A stretch of 64,000 nucleotides of DNA from Azospirillum sp. RU38E (GCF_900188385.1 NZ_FZOI01000001.1:310001-374000), one strand, 5' to 3'; positions 36,023 through 44,737 are shown, counted from the first letter of the stretch. Notes: generated by a model from the sequence alone, not told the origin. Translations and numbers: made by a program.

Positions 36023-37614
36023 TGGCCATGAATAATCAGGGTCGCGACAGCACCCCTCATGCCGTGACTGTCGACGGCGAGTTTGTCACCTTCACCGGCA
36101 ACAAGGCGTTGCAGCAGGAAGAAGCGCTGATTTTCGAGCTGGATAATCCAGGTGCTGTCGGCGTGGATCTGGAGGCACCGGTCACCACCAAGACCCGTCT
36201 GGGTGGGGTGAAGACCCGCGCCAGCGTCGGCCTGCCGTCCCTGGCTGAGCCGGATGTGGTGCGCCATTACACGCGCCTGTCCCAGAAGAATTTTGCCATC
36301 GACACGACCATGTATCCGCTGGGTTCGTGCACGATGAAGCATAACCCGCGCCTGAATGAAAAGATGGCGCGGCTGCCGGGCTTCAGCGACATTCACCCGC
36401 TCCAGCCGGTGGAAACCGTGCAGGGGGCGCTGGAACTGATCGACCAGTTGGCCCATTGGCTGAAGACGCTGACGGGGATGCCCGCCATCGCCATGTCGCC
36501 GGGTGCCGGTGCCCATGGCGAGCTGTGCGGCCTGATGTCGATTCATGCCGCACTGGATGCGCGCGGCGAAAGCCATCGCCGCCGCGTGCTGGTGCCGGAA
36601 TCGGCCCATGGCACCAACCCGGCTACCGCGGCTTTCTGCGGCTTCACCGTGGATACGATCCCGGCAGAAGAAAATGGCCGCGTCAGTGTGGAGGCCGTGA
36701 AGGCCAAGCTGGGCGATGATGTCGCCTGCATCATGCTGACCAACCCCAATACCTGCGGCCTGTTCGAACCGCAGATCCGGGAAATCGCCGATGCCGTTCA
36801 CGCGGCGGGTGGCTATTTCTATTGCGACGGCGCCAATTACAACGCCATCGTCGGCCGGGTTCGCCCCGCCGATCTGGGCGTGGACGCCATGCATATCAAC
36901 CTGCACAAGACCTTCTCCACCCCGCATGGCGGTGGCGGTCCGGGTTCCGGCCCGGTGGTCCTGTCCGACGCGCTGGCGCCTTATGCCCCGCTGCCCTTCG
37001 TGGTGCATGGCAAGAACGGCTTCGATCTGGTGGAACAGGCGGCCGATGCCAAGGGCGCCAAGCCCTTTGGCCGCCTGAAGGGCTTCCATGGCCAGATGGG
37101 CATGTTCGTGCGCGCGCTGGCCTATATCCTCTCCCACGGGGCGGATGGGCTGCGGCAGGTGGCATCCGATGCGGTGCTGAATGCCAATTACGTGCTGGCC
37201 AGCCTGAAGGATGTCATGTCGGCATCGTTCGACGGCCCCTGTATGCATGAGGCTTTATTCGATGATCGCTTCCTGAAGGGCACCGGCGTGACGCCGCTGG
37301 ACTTCGCCAAGGCGATGATCGATGAGGGCTATCACCCCATGACCATGTATTTCCCGCTGGTCGTGCATGGGGCTTTGCTGATCGAGCCGACGGAAACGGA
37401 AAGCAAGCAGACGCTGGACCGTTTCATCGCCACCATGCGCCATCTGGCGGAAAAGGCGAAGGCGGGCGATCTGGCCCATTTCCAGGCCAGCCCGCGCCTG
37501 ACCCCGCGCAAGCGCCTGGACGAAACCCAGGCCGCCCGCAAGCCGGTTCTGCGTTGGGTGAAGCCGGCGGTTCCCGCGTCCGCTCCGGTGGGTGTGGCGC
37601 AGGCGGCAGAGTAA
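36022..37614 (+). CDS. gcvPB: Glycine dehydrogenase (decarboxylating) subunit 2
   Basis: A 530-residue PLP-binding subunit of the glycine decarboxylase, which decarboxylates glycine and passes aminomethyl to lipoyl-GcvH. The PLP lysine is Lys296 in NLHKTFSTPHGGGGPGSGP. Other signatures are MYPLGSCTMKHNPR, MSPGAGAHGELCGLM, ESAHGTNPATAAFCGF and DGANYNAIVG. The C-terminus is about 20 residues longer than the core fold and rich in Ala/Val/Pro. Last gene of the gcv operon, followed by a strong terminator. The shared L protein (dihydrolipoyl dehydrogenase) is not in the window. Confidence 0.96.
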   Translation: MAMNNQGRDSTPHAVTVDGEFVTFTGNKALQQEEALIFELDNPGAVGVDLEAPVTTKTRLGGVKTRASVGLPSLAEPDVVRHYTRLSQKNFAIDTTMYPLGSCTMKHNPRLNEKMARLPGFSDIHPLQPVETVQGALELIDQLAHWLKTLTGMPAIAMSPGAGAHGELCGLMSIHAALDARGESHRRRVLVPESAHGTNPATAAFCGFTVDTIPAEENGRVSVEAVKAKLGDDVACIMLTNPNTCGLFEPQIREIADAVHAAGGYFYCDGANYNAIVGRVRPADLGVDAMHINLHKTFSTPHGGGGPGSGPVVLSDALAPYAPLPFVVHGKNGFDLVEQAADAKGAKPFGRLKGFHGQMGMFVRALAYILSHGADGLRQVASDAVLNANYVLASLKDVMSASFDGPCMHEALFDDRFLKGTGVTPLDFAKAMIDEGYHPMTMYFPLVVHGALLIEPTETESKQTLDRFIATMRHLAEKAKAGDLAHFQASPRLTPRKRLDETQAARKPVLRWVKPAVPASAPVGVAQAAE

Positions 37615-37645
37615 TCCTTACCTGCCTTGTGCGGGGAAATGCTGA

Positions 37646-37684
37646 AGGGGGGCGGTGTCCAGACCGGATACCGCCCCCTTTTTG
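37646..37684 (+). terminator. Rho-independent terminator of the gcv operon
   Basis: GGGGGCGGT (37648-37656) and ACCGCCCCC (37670-37678) form a GC-rich stem followed by TTTTT, 31 bases beyond the gcvPB stop. Confidence 0.88.
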
Positions 37685-37841
37685 CTGTCCAGCCAGGAGG
37701 ATGGAGTTTCCATTCCCGTTGCGGGGAGCGATACCGGCTGTCCCGTCCTGAGCCGGCCACCGGATGGCTTTGACCCTGGGCCATACTTGGGCATATGCTC
37801 AGCCGCTTCAGGATCAAAGCCCGGACGGTATTCCCGCCTTG

Positions 37842-38681
37842 ATGATACGCCTTCCCTTGCGCATCCGCCTGTTCGCGCTGGTTGGGTTGCTGATGGCCCT
37901 GTCCGTGGGCCCGGCGCGCGTGGCGGCGCAGGATATGGCGCCTGCTGCGGATGCCGCGCGTCCGATCATCATCGCGTCTGACCCCTGGTGTCCCTATGCC
38001 TGCGACCCGGCCACGGATGGGCGCGAAGGTTATATGGTGGAACTGGCGCGGGAGATTTTTCAGGCGGCCGGCTATCGCGTGGAATATCGCGTGGTGAATT
38101 TCGCCATGCTGAAGCGGATGCTGCATGATGGCAGCGCCACGGCGGTGCCGGGGGCGGCCACAGATATGGGGGGCGCCCTGCTGTTGCCCGCCCTGGCACA
38201 GGGCAATTCCGCCAATGCGGTGGCCTTGCAGCGGGAAAAGGATTTCACCTACAGCAAGCCGGATGATTTCGGCCCATACCGCGTTGGCGTCATCAAGGAT
38301 TATGCCTATGGCGGCGATGTGCAGCGCTATATCGACCAACATCATGCCAATCCGGCCAGGGTGCGGGTGCTCAGCGGTTTTGGCTATTCGCAGCTGGTGC
38401 AGGGGTTGCGGCAAATTCAGGGCGGTGGGCTGGATTTGCTGTTGGATGATTATAATGTGCTGCGCTGGCAGCTCCGCCGCCTTGCCCTGGATGATCAAAT
38501 GCGGGTCGTTTCGCTGAAAGATGATGCCGATCTTTTTGTCGGCCTGTCCCGTAGCGATGCCCGCGCCCCGCTGCTTGCCCGTTTGCTGGAGGATGGAACG
38601 CGGCGGCTGCGGGCGGAGGGGCGGTTTCTTGCCATCCTTGCCCGCTATGGGCTGCATGAACAACCGATGCCCGAACGGTGA
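37842..38681 (+). CDS. Family 3 extracellular solute-binding protein-like
   Basis: A 279-residue protein with a signal peptide (about residues 1-30, RLFALVGLLMALSVGPARVA then AQ). The mature part has the family 3 periplasmic binding fold: IIIASDPWCPYACDP, GREGYMVELAREIFQAAGYR, GVIKDYAYG and DLFVGLSRSD. The CPYAC cysteine pair near the binding cleft is unusual. No ABC permease is linked, so it may be a sensory or chaperone-like binding protein rather than part of a transporter. The start is chosen at the ATG that begins the signal peptide; no strong ribosome-binding site is seen. The methyltransferase gene follows 7 bases after its stop. Confidence 0.8.
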   Translation: MIRLPLRIRLFALVGLLMALSVGPARVAAQDMAPAADAARPIIIASDPWCPYACDPATDGREGYMVELAREIFQAAGYRVEYRVVNFAMLKRMLHDGSATAVPGAATDMGGALLLPALAQGNSANAVALQREKDFTYSKPDDFGPYRVGVIKDYAYGGDVQRYIDQHHANPARVRVLSGFGYSQLVQGLRQIQGGGLDLLLDDYNVLRWQLRRLALDDQMRVVSLKDDADLFVGLSRSDARAPLLARLLEDGTRRLRAEGRFLAILARYGLHEQPMPER

Positions 38682-38688
38682 TTATTGA

Positions 38689-39261
38689 ATGAATGCTGTA
38701 AAGACGATGTTGCATGTGGGGTGTGGGCCGAAGATCGGCGCACTCTCTTCCATTTTCCAATCTCTTGGCGGTGATTGGCGGGAAGTCCGCCTTGATATTG
38801 ATCCTGCGGTACAGCCCGATATCATCGGCTCCATCACCGATATGGGAATGGTGGCGGGGGGGACCATGGATGCGGTCTATTCCTCCCATAATCTTGAACA
38901 TCTTTACCCGCATGAGGTGCCGCTGGCGCTGGCGGAATTCTTCCGGGTGCTGAAGCCCGGTGGATTTGTGAATATCGCCACCCCGGACCTGGAACAGGTG
39001 GCGCTGCAGCTGTTGAATGGCGGGTTGGAAAGCCCGGCCTATGTTTCGCCAGCCGGACCGATTGCGCCGCTGGATATGCTGTATGGCCTGCGTTCCGCTG
39101 TGGCTGCCGGAAACCATTATATGGCGCACCGTACCGGCTTTACCCCCGACAGCCTGCATCAGGCACTGATCAAGGCTGGCTTTGCCACGGTCACGGTGGT
39201 CAAGGATCAATGGTTCGCGCTTCATGCCACGGCATGGAAGGCGGGAAACCAGGGCGGATAA
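38689..39261 (+). CDS. Class I SAM-dependent methyltransferase-like protein
   Basis: A 190-residue protein with the methyltransferase type 11 layout: nucleotide-binding motif MLHVGCGPKIG near the N-terminus, DIDPAVQPDIIGSI as the acidic strand, MDAVYSSHNLEHLYPHEVPL and FFRVLKPGGFVNIATPDLEQ. It is short but appears complete. The substrate is unknown; the NLEH-type motif is frequent in methyltransferases near sugar or lipid genes, but no such cluster is here. It lies between the solute-binding protein gene (7 bases) and the aminotransferase gene (14 bases), so the three probably share a transcript. Confidence 0.85.
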   Translation: MNAVKTMLHVGCGPKIGALSSIFQSLGGDWREVRLDIDPAVQPDIIGSITDMGMVAGGTMDAVYSSHNLEHLYPHEVPLALAEFFRVLKPGGFVNIATPDLEQVALQLLNGGLESPAYVSPAGPIAPLDMLYGLRSAVAAGNHYMAHRTGFTPDSLHQALIKAGFATVTVVKDQWFALHATAWKAGNQGG

Positions 39262-39275
39262 GGGATAGGGCGGGC

Positions 39276-40436
39276 ATGAAAAGCGGCAATGCGGTGCTGT
39301 CGGGCTATGGCACCACGATTTTTGAGGTGATGTCGCGGCTGGCCGACCAGCATAAGGCGGTGAATCTGGGCCAGGGCTTCCCCGATGGCAATGGCCCGGC
39401 CGATCTGGTGGCCGCCGCTGCCACATATCTGGCCGAAGGCTGGAACCAATATCCGCCCATGCCGGGCTTGGCCGTGCTGCGCCAGGCGGTGGCGGCGCAT
39501 AACCAGCGTTTCTATGGGCTGGATGTGGATTGGGCCCGCCAGACCCTGGTGACCAGCGGGGCGACGGAGGCACTGGCCGCCTGTCTGTTCGGCCTGCTGG
39601 AGCCGGGGGATGAGGTGGTGCTGTTCCAGCCGCTTTATGACAGCTATGTCCCCATCATCCGCCGGGCCGGGGCCGTGCCGCGCTTTGTCAGCCTGCGCGC
39701 CCCCGGCTGGGATGTCGATCCGGCGGAACTGCGCGCCGCCTTCGGGCCGCGTACCAAGCTGGTGCTGCTGAACAATCCGCAGAACCCCATCGGCAAGGTC
39801 TGGCAGGCCGACGAACTGGCCCTGCTGGCCGAGCTGGTGCAGGCGCATGATGCCATCGCGCTCTGTGATGAGGTTTATGAACATCTGGTGTTTGATGGCG
39901 CCCGGCATCTGCCGCTGATGGCGCTGCCCGGCATGGCTGAGCGCACCTTGCGCATCGGCTCTGCCGGGAAAAGCTTTTCGCTGACCGGCTGGAAGGTGGG
40001 CTATGTCACCGGGCCGGCCGATTTGCTGCCGCCGGTGGTGAAGGCGCACCAGTTCCTGACCTTCACCACCCCGCCCAACCTGCAGCACGCGGTGGCGCTG
40101 GGCTTAAGTAAGGATGATGCCTATTTCCAGGGGCTGGCCAGCGGGATGCAGGCGGGGCGCGACCGGCTGGCGGCGGGCCTGCTGGCGGCAGGCTTTACCG
40201 TGCTGCCGGCCGCCGGCACCTATTTCCTCACCGTCGATCTGCGGGCCAGCGGCTTTAAGGCGCTGGACACAGAATTCTGCCAGCGGCTGACCGTGGAAGC
40301 CGGTGTCGCCGCCATCCCGATCAGCGCCTTTTATGAGGTTGACGCCCCCCGCCACCTGATTCGCTTTTGTTTCTGCAAGAAGCCGGCAACGCTGGATGAG
40401 GCGGTACGGCGGCTGACGGCATGGCGGGAAATTTAG
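39276..40436 (+). CDS. Class I/II aminotransferase, kynurenine/methionine aminotransferase-like
   Basis: A 386-residue fold-type I PLP enzyme. The PLP lysine is Lys232 in RIGSAGKSFSLTGWKVGYVT. Other motifs are AVNLGQGFPDGNGP, NQYPPMPGLAVLRQAV, VTSGATEALAAC, LNNPQNPIGKVW and ALCDEVYEHLVFDG. The GQGFPD start and the CDEVYEHLVFDG segment are typical of the YbdL/kynurenine aminotransferase subgroup, which transaminates methionine, aromatic residues or kynurenine. The ATG follows AGGGATAGGGCGGGC. It is the third gene of the cluster beginning at 37842. Confidence 0.92.
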   Translation: MKSGNAVLSGYGTTIFEVMSRLADQHKAVNLGQGFPDGNGPADLVAAAATYLAEGWNQYPPMPGLAVLRQAVAAHNQRFYGLDVDWARQTLVTSGATEALAACLFGLLEPGDEVVLFQPLYDSYVPIIRRAGAVPRFVSLRAPGWDVDPAELRAAFGPRTKLVLLNNPQNPIGKVWQADELALLAELVQAHDAIALCDEVYEHLVFDGARHLPLMALPGMAERTLRIGSAGKSFSLTGWKVGYVTGPADLLPPVVKAHQFLTFTTPPNLQHAVALGLSKDDAYFQGLASGMQAGRDRLAAGLLAAGFTVLPAAGTYFLTVDLRASGFKALDTEFCQRLTVEAGVAAIPISAFYEVDAPRHLIRFCFCKKPATLDEAVRRLTAWREI

Positions 40437-40566
40437 CACGGCGTTCGGCGTTGCGCAAAACGGTCATGCCACGGCCGGGGTGATCCATCGGCCCCGGCAT
40501 GGCCCTTTTCCCCGACCCCGCTCGCCCTAGTTTCCTGTGTATCCCCGGAAAAGATGGAGCCAGCCG

Positions 40567-41334
40567 ATGCACACCCCCACGCCCGCCGATGGCTTTGCCT
40601 GGGTCACCGGTGCCTCCAGCGGGATCGGAGAATATGTGGCGCTGGCGCTGGCGGCGGAGGGGTGGACGGTGCTGGCATCGGCGCGGCGGGTGGATGCCTT
40701 GCAGGATGTCGCAGCAAAGGCCAGCGGGCCGGGGCGGATCATTCCGCTGCCGCTGGATGTGACCGACCTACAGGGCGTGCGGGCGGCGGTGGCCGGGGCC
40801 GTGGCCACCCATGGGCCGATGGCGCTGGCCATCCTGAATGCCGGCACCTACAAGCCCGACGGGGCCAGGGGGCTGGATGCCGGGGATTTTGCCCGCACGG
40901 TTGATATCAACCTGATGGGCACGGTCAATTGCCTGGATGCCCTGCTGCCCGGCATGATCGGGCGGGGGAAGGGGCATATCGTCATTGTCTCCTCCGTCGC
41001 GGGCTATCGCGGGTTGCCGCGTTCGCTCTCCTATGGCGCCACCAAGGCGGCGCTGATCAATATGGCGGAAAGCCTGAAGATGGATGTGGAACGCTATGGG
41101 CTGAAAACCCAACTGGTTTGCCCCGGATTCATCAAAACCCCGCTGACCGACAAGAATGATTTCCCCATGCCCTTCCTGATGCCGGTGGAAAAGGCGGCGG
41201 CGCGGCTGGTGGCGGCGCTGAAGGGGGATGGGTTCCAGATCACCTTTCCCCGGCGTTTCACCTGGGGCCTGCTGCTGTTGCGCCGGCTGCCTGATGCGCT
41301 GTATTTCCTGTTGGCCCGGCGCACCTTGCGCTAA
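40567..41334 (+). CDS. Short-chain dehydrogenase/reductase
   Basis: A 255-residue SDR. The cofactor motif is WVTGASSGIGEYVALALA; an Arg following (ASARR) suggests NADP(H) preference. ILNAGTYKP is the NAG motif, the catalytic Ser is in IVIVSSVAGYRG and Tyr-X3-Lys is SYGATKAAL. The C-terminal 40 residues (ITFPRRFTWGLLLLRRLPDA) are hydrophobic and may associate with the membrane. The ATG has GGAGCC before it. The NTF2-like gene follows 56 bases later, an arrangement common in loci that also carry FAD-dependent desaturases or cyclases, though those are absent here. Confidence 0.92.
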   Translation: MHTPTPADGFAWVTGASSGIGEYVALALAAEGWTVLASARRVDALQDVAAKASGPGRIIPLPLDVTDLQGVRAAVAGAVATHGPMALAILNAGTYKPDGARGLDAGDFARTVDINLMGTVNCLDALLPGMIGRGKGHIVIVSSVAGYRGLPRSLSYGATKAALINMAESLKMDVERYGLKTQLVCPGFIKTPLTDKNDFPMPFLMPVEKAAARLVAALKGDGFQITFPRRFTWGLLLLRRLPDALYFLLARRTLR

Positions 41335-41390
41335 GATAATTGTCAAACGGGCGTTGGGCCTGATCAAGGGTGGAATGGGTTGCAGCAGCC

Positions 41391-41831
41391 ATGAATGGCA
41401 GGGTTCCGGTGGAACAGGCGCTTAACGCCTATCTGCGCTTCTATCAGGAACTGCGCCCGGAAACCGTGTCGCGGCTGGACCGGCTGGCGGTGCCGGATGT
41501 GCATTTCAAAGACCCGTTCAATGATTTCCGCTCCCGCGACCGGATGAAGCAGGTTTTCACCAGCATGTTCCACAAGCTGGAGCAGCCGCGCTTCATCATC
41601 CGCGACCATGCGATTTCCCAGCAGATGACCTATCTGCGCTGGGGTTTCAGCTTCCGCACCCCCAGCACCCCCCGGCCGACCACGATTGAGGGCATGTCGG
41701 AGGTGAAGTTCGACATGGCGGGGCAGGTGACCTCCCATATCGACCATTGGGATGCCGCCGAACAATTCTATGAGCGGCTGCCCGTGCTGGGCTGGGTGCT
41801 GCGCCAGATCAAGGCCCGCATGGCCGATTAG
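41391..41831 (+). CDS. Nuclear transport factor 2 (SnoaL-like) family protein
   Basis: A 146-residue small cone-shaped fold protein. NAYLRFYQELRPETVSRLDR and VHFKDPFNDFRSRDRMKQVF mark the N-terminal helix and first strand of SnoaL-like domains; SEVKFDMAGQVTSHIDHWDA is the conserved C-terminal sheet. Members include isomerases, cyclases and non-enzymatic binding proteins, so no reaction is claimed. An in-frame GTG 21 bases upstream exists. It probably shares a transcript with the SDR upstream; panC follows 74 bases later. Confidence 0.83.
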   Translation: MNGRVPVEQALNAYLRFYQELRPETVSRLDRLAVPDVHFKDPFNDFRSRDRMKQVFTSMFHKLEQPRFIIRDHAISQQMTYLRWGFSFRTPSTPRPTTIEGMSEVKFDMAGQVTSHIDHWDAAEQFYERLPVLGWVLRQIKARMAD

Positions 41832-41905
41832 GGCTTGCGGGAAGCGGGTTCCTGCCGTAACCCGCTGGCGCAGGAGATACCGGCCATCCAAGCGGGGAAA
41901 CAGCC

Positions 41906-42757
41906 ATGAGCATCGCCATCGTCCGTACCGTTGCCGACCTGCGTGCCCAGGTGGCGCAATGGCACCGCGAGGGGCTGCGCGTGGCGATGGTGCCCACCAT
42001 GGGCGCCCTGCATGATGGGCATCTGACGCTGGTGCGCCGGGGGCGGGAACTGGCCGACCGGGTGGTGGCCAGTGTCTTCGTCAACCCCACCCAGTTCGGC
42101 CCGAATGAGGATTTCGCCCGCTATCCACGCGATGAGGCGGGCGATGCCGCCAAGCTGGCCAGTGCTGGCTGTGACCTGCTGTTCGCGCCGACGGTGGATG
42201 TGATGTATCCGAGTGGTTTTGCCACCAGCATCGATGTCGGCCCCATCGCCACCCGCTGGGAAGGGGCCTTCCGCCCCGGCCATTTCCAGGGCGTGGCGAC
42301 GGTTGTCACCAAGCTGCTGTCCCAGGCGCAGGCCGATATTGCCTGCTTTGGCGAAAAGGATTTCCAGCAACTGGCCGTCATCCGCCAGTTGGTGCGCGAC
42401 CTGGATTTGCCGGTGGTGATTGAAGGCGTGCCGACAGTGCGGGAGGCGGATGGCTTGGCGCTTTCCTCCCGCAACGCCTATCTGTCGGCCGAACAGCGGC
42501 AGGTGGCGGGGCAGTTGAACCGGGTTTTGCGGGAGACCATCGCCGCCGTCGCGGCCCGCCCGGATACGGTGGAGACCGCCTGCCAGCAGGCGGCGGCGGC
42601 CCTGCTGGCGGCGGGGTTTGCGGCGGTGGATTACCTGGCAATGGTGGATGCGGCCACGCTGGAACCGCTGGCCGTGCTGGGCAGCTCGCCTGCCCGCATC
42701 ATCTGCACCGCCCGGATTGGCGGCGTGCGGCTGCTGGATAATATGCCGGTGGCTTGA
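41906..42757 (+). CDS. panC: Pantothenate synthetase
   Basis: A 283-residue PanC, which joins pantoate and beta-alanine with ATP in the pathway to coenzyme A. The HIGH-like motif is PTMGALHDGHLTLV, the KMSKS-like motif is ALSSRNAYLS, and FVNPTQFGPNEDFARYPR and CFGEKDFQQLAVIRQLVRDL are further signatures. The ATG is behind GCGGGGAAACAGCC. The other pan genes panB and panD are not in the window; a PanE-like reductase is encoded at 57862-58788. The convergent TetR gene's stop lies six bases away. Confidence 0.96.
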   Translation: MSIAIVRTVADLRAQVAQWHREGLRVAMVPTMGALHDGHLTLVRRGRELADRVVASVFVNPTQFGPNEDFARYPRDEAGDAAKLASAGCDLLFAPTVDVMYPSGFATSIDVGPIATRWEGAFRPGHFQGVATVVTKLLSQAQADIACFGEKDFQQLAVIRQLVRDLDLPVVIEGVPTVREADGLALSSRNAYLSAEQRQVAGQLNRVLRETIAAVAARPDTVETACQQAAAALLAAGFAAVDYLAMVDAATLEPLAVLGSSPARIICTARIGGVRLLDNMPVA

Positions 42758-42763
42758 TCGCGG

Positions 42764-43402
42764 TTATCCGCGCGCCCTCTGGCAGGCCAGCCCATCCAGC
42801 AACATATCCAGCCCGAACTGGAATCGTGCTTCCATATCAGTATCGAAAATCGGCTCCATCAGGCCCAGCAGCCTTGGGTGGCTGGTGCCTGCCGCCTCGG
42901 CAAAGCGGGATTTCAGTGCCGCAAGATCGACAACCAAAGCGCCCGTTGCATCCACCAGGCCCTGTTCTTCAATCGTGAAGCCGATCACGTAAAAGAACAG
43001 GGAGCCGTTGGCCCAGGCGGCGACCTTGGCGGAAAAACCGGCACTGAGAAGCGCACCCATCACCCCGTCATTCACCCGCATAATGTTAGGGGTAACGATA
43101 TAGGTGCCGGCATAAAGCCGCCCCCCGTCGCGCCGAGACAACAGGCCCTGGCGCAACTGGTGGGCGATCTGTTCCACCTGCGTCCGCCACGGGGCAGCGG
43201 GGTCGATATCGATACAGACCCGGTCCAGCAGCCGATCGGCCAGATGGTCGATCAGGGCCTCCTTGTTCTTGAAATGCCAGTAAAGCGATGGTGCCTGGAT
43301 GTTCAATGCCTGCGCCAGCCGCCGCATCGTCAACCCTTCCAGCCCCACCGTATCCAACAGCGACAGCGCTGCCTCTGTCACCTGTTCCCGCGTGATTCTC
43401 AC
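42764..43402 (-). CDS. TetR family transcriptional regulator
   Basis: A 212-residue repressor starting with GTG behind AAGGGGGC. The N-terminal helix-turn-helix reads TREQVTEAALSLLDTVGLEG then LTMRRLAQALNIQAPSLYWH and FKNKEALIDHLAD. The C-terminal ligand domain resembles the tetracycline-repressor class (WRTQVEQIAHQLRQGLLSRR, then FIEEQG-like FTIEEQGLVDA). The divergent neighbour is a flavoprotein of the PPOX class, and two dyads in the 82-base gap are probable operators, so this protein very likely represses both itself and that gene. The inducer is unknown. Confidence 0.92.
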   Translation of the reverse strand: MRITREQVTEAALSLLDTVGLEGLTMRRLAQALNIQAPSLYWHFKNKEALIDHLADRLLDRVCIDIDPAAPWRTQVEQIAHQLRQGLLSRRDGGRLYAGTYIVTPNIMRVNDGVMGALLSAGFSAKVAAWANGSLFFYVIGFTIEEQGLVDATGALVVDLAALKSRFAEAAGTSHPRLLGLMEPIFDTDMEARFQFGLDMLLDGLACQRARG

Positions 43403-43431
43403 CAAGAGCCCCCTTGTTAACGCTTGCCACT

Positions 43432-43465
43432 CTAACAATGTTAGGTCAATCTAACGACGTTAGAT
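43432..43465. promoter_or_regulatory. Two tandem TetR-type operator dyads
   Basis: CTAACAATGTTAG (43432-43444) and ATCTAACGACGTTAGAT (43449-43465) are both perfect dyads around a single central base and share CTAAC-N3-GTTAG. Their centres are 19 bases apart. They lie between the divergent TetR and flavoprotein genes, close to the likely promoters. Confidence 0.8.
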
Positions 43466-43484
43466 TATGGGATGGAGGAACATC

Positions 43485-44114
43485 ATGGATGCCGGAAATG
43501 ACCGCGTGGAAAGCCTGGAGCAACTGCGCACCCTGTACGAACTGCCCCATGAGCGTATCCTGCGGATGAAGTTTCCCCGGCTGGACAGCTTCATGACCGG
43601 CTTCATTGCCGCCAGCCCGCTAGTATTTATCGCCACGGCGGGCCCGGACGGGCTGGATAATTCACCACGGGGCGGGGCCCCCGGCTTTGTGCGCGTGGTG
43701 GATCAGGATCATGTCGCCATTCCCGACTGGCCCGGCAATAACAAGCTGGAAAGCATGACCAACATCCTGTCCTCTGATGGTCGCTGTGGCCTGGTTTTTG
43801 TTGTGCCCTACGCCGATACGTTCCTGCGCATCAACGGCAAGGCTGTGCTGTCACGCCGGGCGGATCTGCTGGAAAGCATGACGGAAGGGGGCCGGGTGCC
43901 GAAACTGGCCATCCTGCTGGCGGTTCAGGAAGCCTATTTCCATTGTGGCAAGGCGCTCCGTCGCTCCCATATCTGGCAGCCGACAAAATGGCAGAAGCCT
44001 GAACTGCCCTCCGTCGGCACCATGATGAAGGCGATGTCGGATGTGGCCGAAGTGACGGCGGAGATGATTGACGCCGATTATCAGCGGGCCTTGCGGGAAA
44101 ATCTCTATGGCTAA
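43485..44114 (+). CDS. Pyridoxamine 5'-phosphate oxidase family (PPOX-class) flavoprotein
   Basis: A 209-residue split-barrel flavoprotein. Core motifs: MTGFIAASPLVFIATAGPDG, NSPRGGAPGFVRVVDQDHVA, IPDWPGNNKLESMTNILSS, VPYADTFLRINGKA and EAYFHCGKALRRSHIW. The PRGG and CGKA elements match the MSMEG_1061-like group of FMN-dependent PPOX proteins, of unknown substrate. The ATG has a strong GGAGGAACATC site. It is divergent from a TetR gene with two operator dyads between them, suggesting induction by a small molecule, perhaps a detoxification role. Confidence 0.9.
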   Translation: MDAGNDRVESLEQLRTLYELPHERILRMKFPRLDSFMTGFIAASPLVFIATAGPDGLDNSPRGGAPGFVRVVDQDHVAIPDWPGNNKLESMTNILSSDGRCGLVFVVPYADTFLRINGKAVLSRRADLLESMTEGGRVPKLAILLAVQEAYFHCGKALRRSHIWQPTKWQKPELPSVGTMMKAMSDVAEVTAEMIDADYQRALRENLYG

Positions 44115-44168
44115 CGGAAAGCCTAGCCCCCATCGCCTCGGAAGGCGCCGGGGGCCATTCTTCCTTGC

Positions 44169-44320
44169 TTATACCAGCGGCGCGAAATCATGACCGATGG
44201 TCAAGCTTTCGTGCTCCTCAATCGCCGGCGGGCGCCTCCGCGCCCTTGGCTACGCGGCACGGGCCGCGCGGCGGCAGTCGCCGCCGAACCAACGGTCAAG
44301 AATTTTGACCGTTGGTATTA
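44169..44320. repeat. Multi-hairpin dispersed repeat, copy B
   Basis: A 152-base element bounded by TTATACCA (left) and TTGGTATTA (right), an imperfect terminal inverted repeat shared with the copy at 52141-52303. Internal hairpins: GGGCGC-CTCC-GCGCCC, CGCGGC-ACGG-GCCGCG, GGCGGC-AGTC-GCCGCC and CCAACGGTCAA-GAATT-TTGACCGTTGG. The right end TTA is the stop codon (TAA on the minus strand) of gloA. No coding capacity. Confidence 0.8.
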
Positions 44321-44737
44321 CCACACGCCAATATTCGCCATGCTGGCCCAGGGTTCCTGTTTGGGCAGGGCCTTGCCCTTCTGCAGCAGCTCAATGGAAA
44401 TATTGTCGGGGGAGCGGATGAAGGCCATGTAGCCGTCACGCGGCGGGCGGTTGATGGTGACGCCCTTGTCCAGCAGTGCCTGACAGGTGGCATAGATATC
44501 CTCCACCTGGAAGGCCAGATGGCCGAAATTGCGCCCGCCGGTATAGACCTCCGGGTCCCAGTTATAGGTCAGCTCAACCTCGGCCTCCGGGTTCTCGTCC
44601 GCCCCCAGATAGACCAGGGTGAAGCGCCCGGCCTGGTTTTCCATCCGCCGGGTTTCCTTCAGCCCCAGCTTGTTGCAATAAAAATCCAGCGACTGTTCCA
44701 GGTCGGTCACGCGGACCATGGTGTGAAGATATTTCAT
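44318..44737 (-). CDS. gloA: Lactoylglutathione lyase (glyoxalase I)
   Basis: A 139-residue glyoxalase I, which isomerises the methylglyoxal-glutathione hemithioacetal to S-lactoylglutathione. Signatures: [72 protein letters not shown] and [16 protein letters not shown], including the His and Glu metal ligands (H in LHTMVRV, E in VELTYNW, H in FGHLAF, E in ISIELLQ). Normal length for the bacterial nickel-type enzyme. The stop codon lies in the right end of dispersed repeat copy B. Confidence 0.94.
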   Translation of the reverse strand: MKYLHTMVRVTDLEQSLDFYCNKLGLKETRRMENQAGRFTLVYLGADENPEAEVELTYNWDPEVYTGGRNFGHLAFQVEDIYATCQALLDKGVTINRPPRDGYMAFIRSPDNISIELLQKGKALPKQEPWASMANIGVW

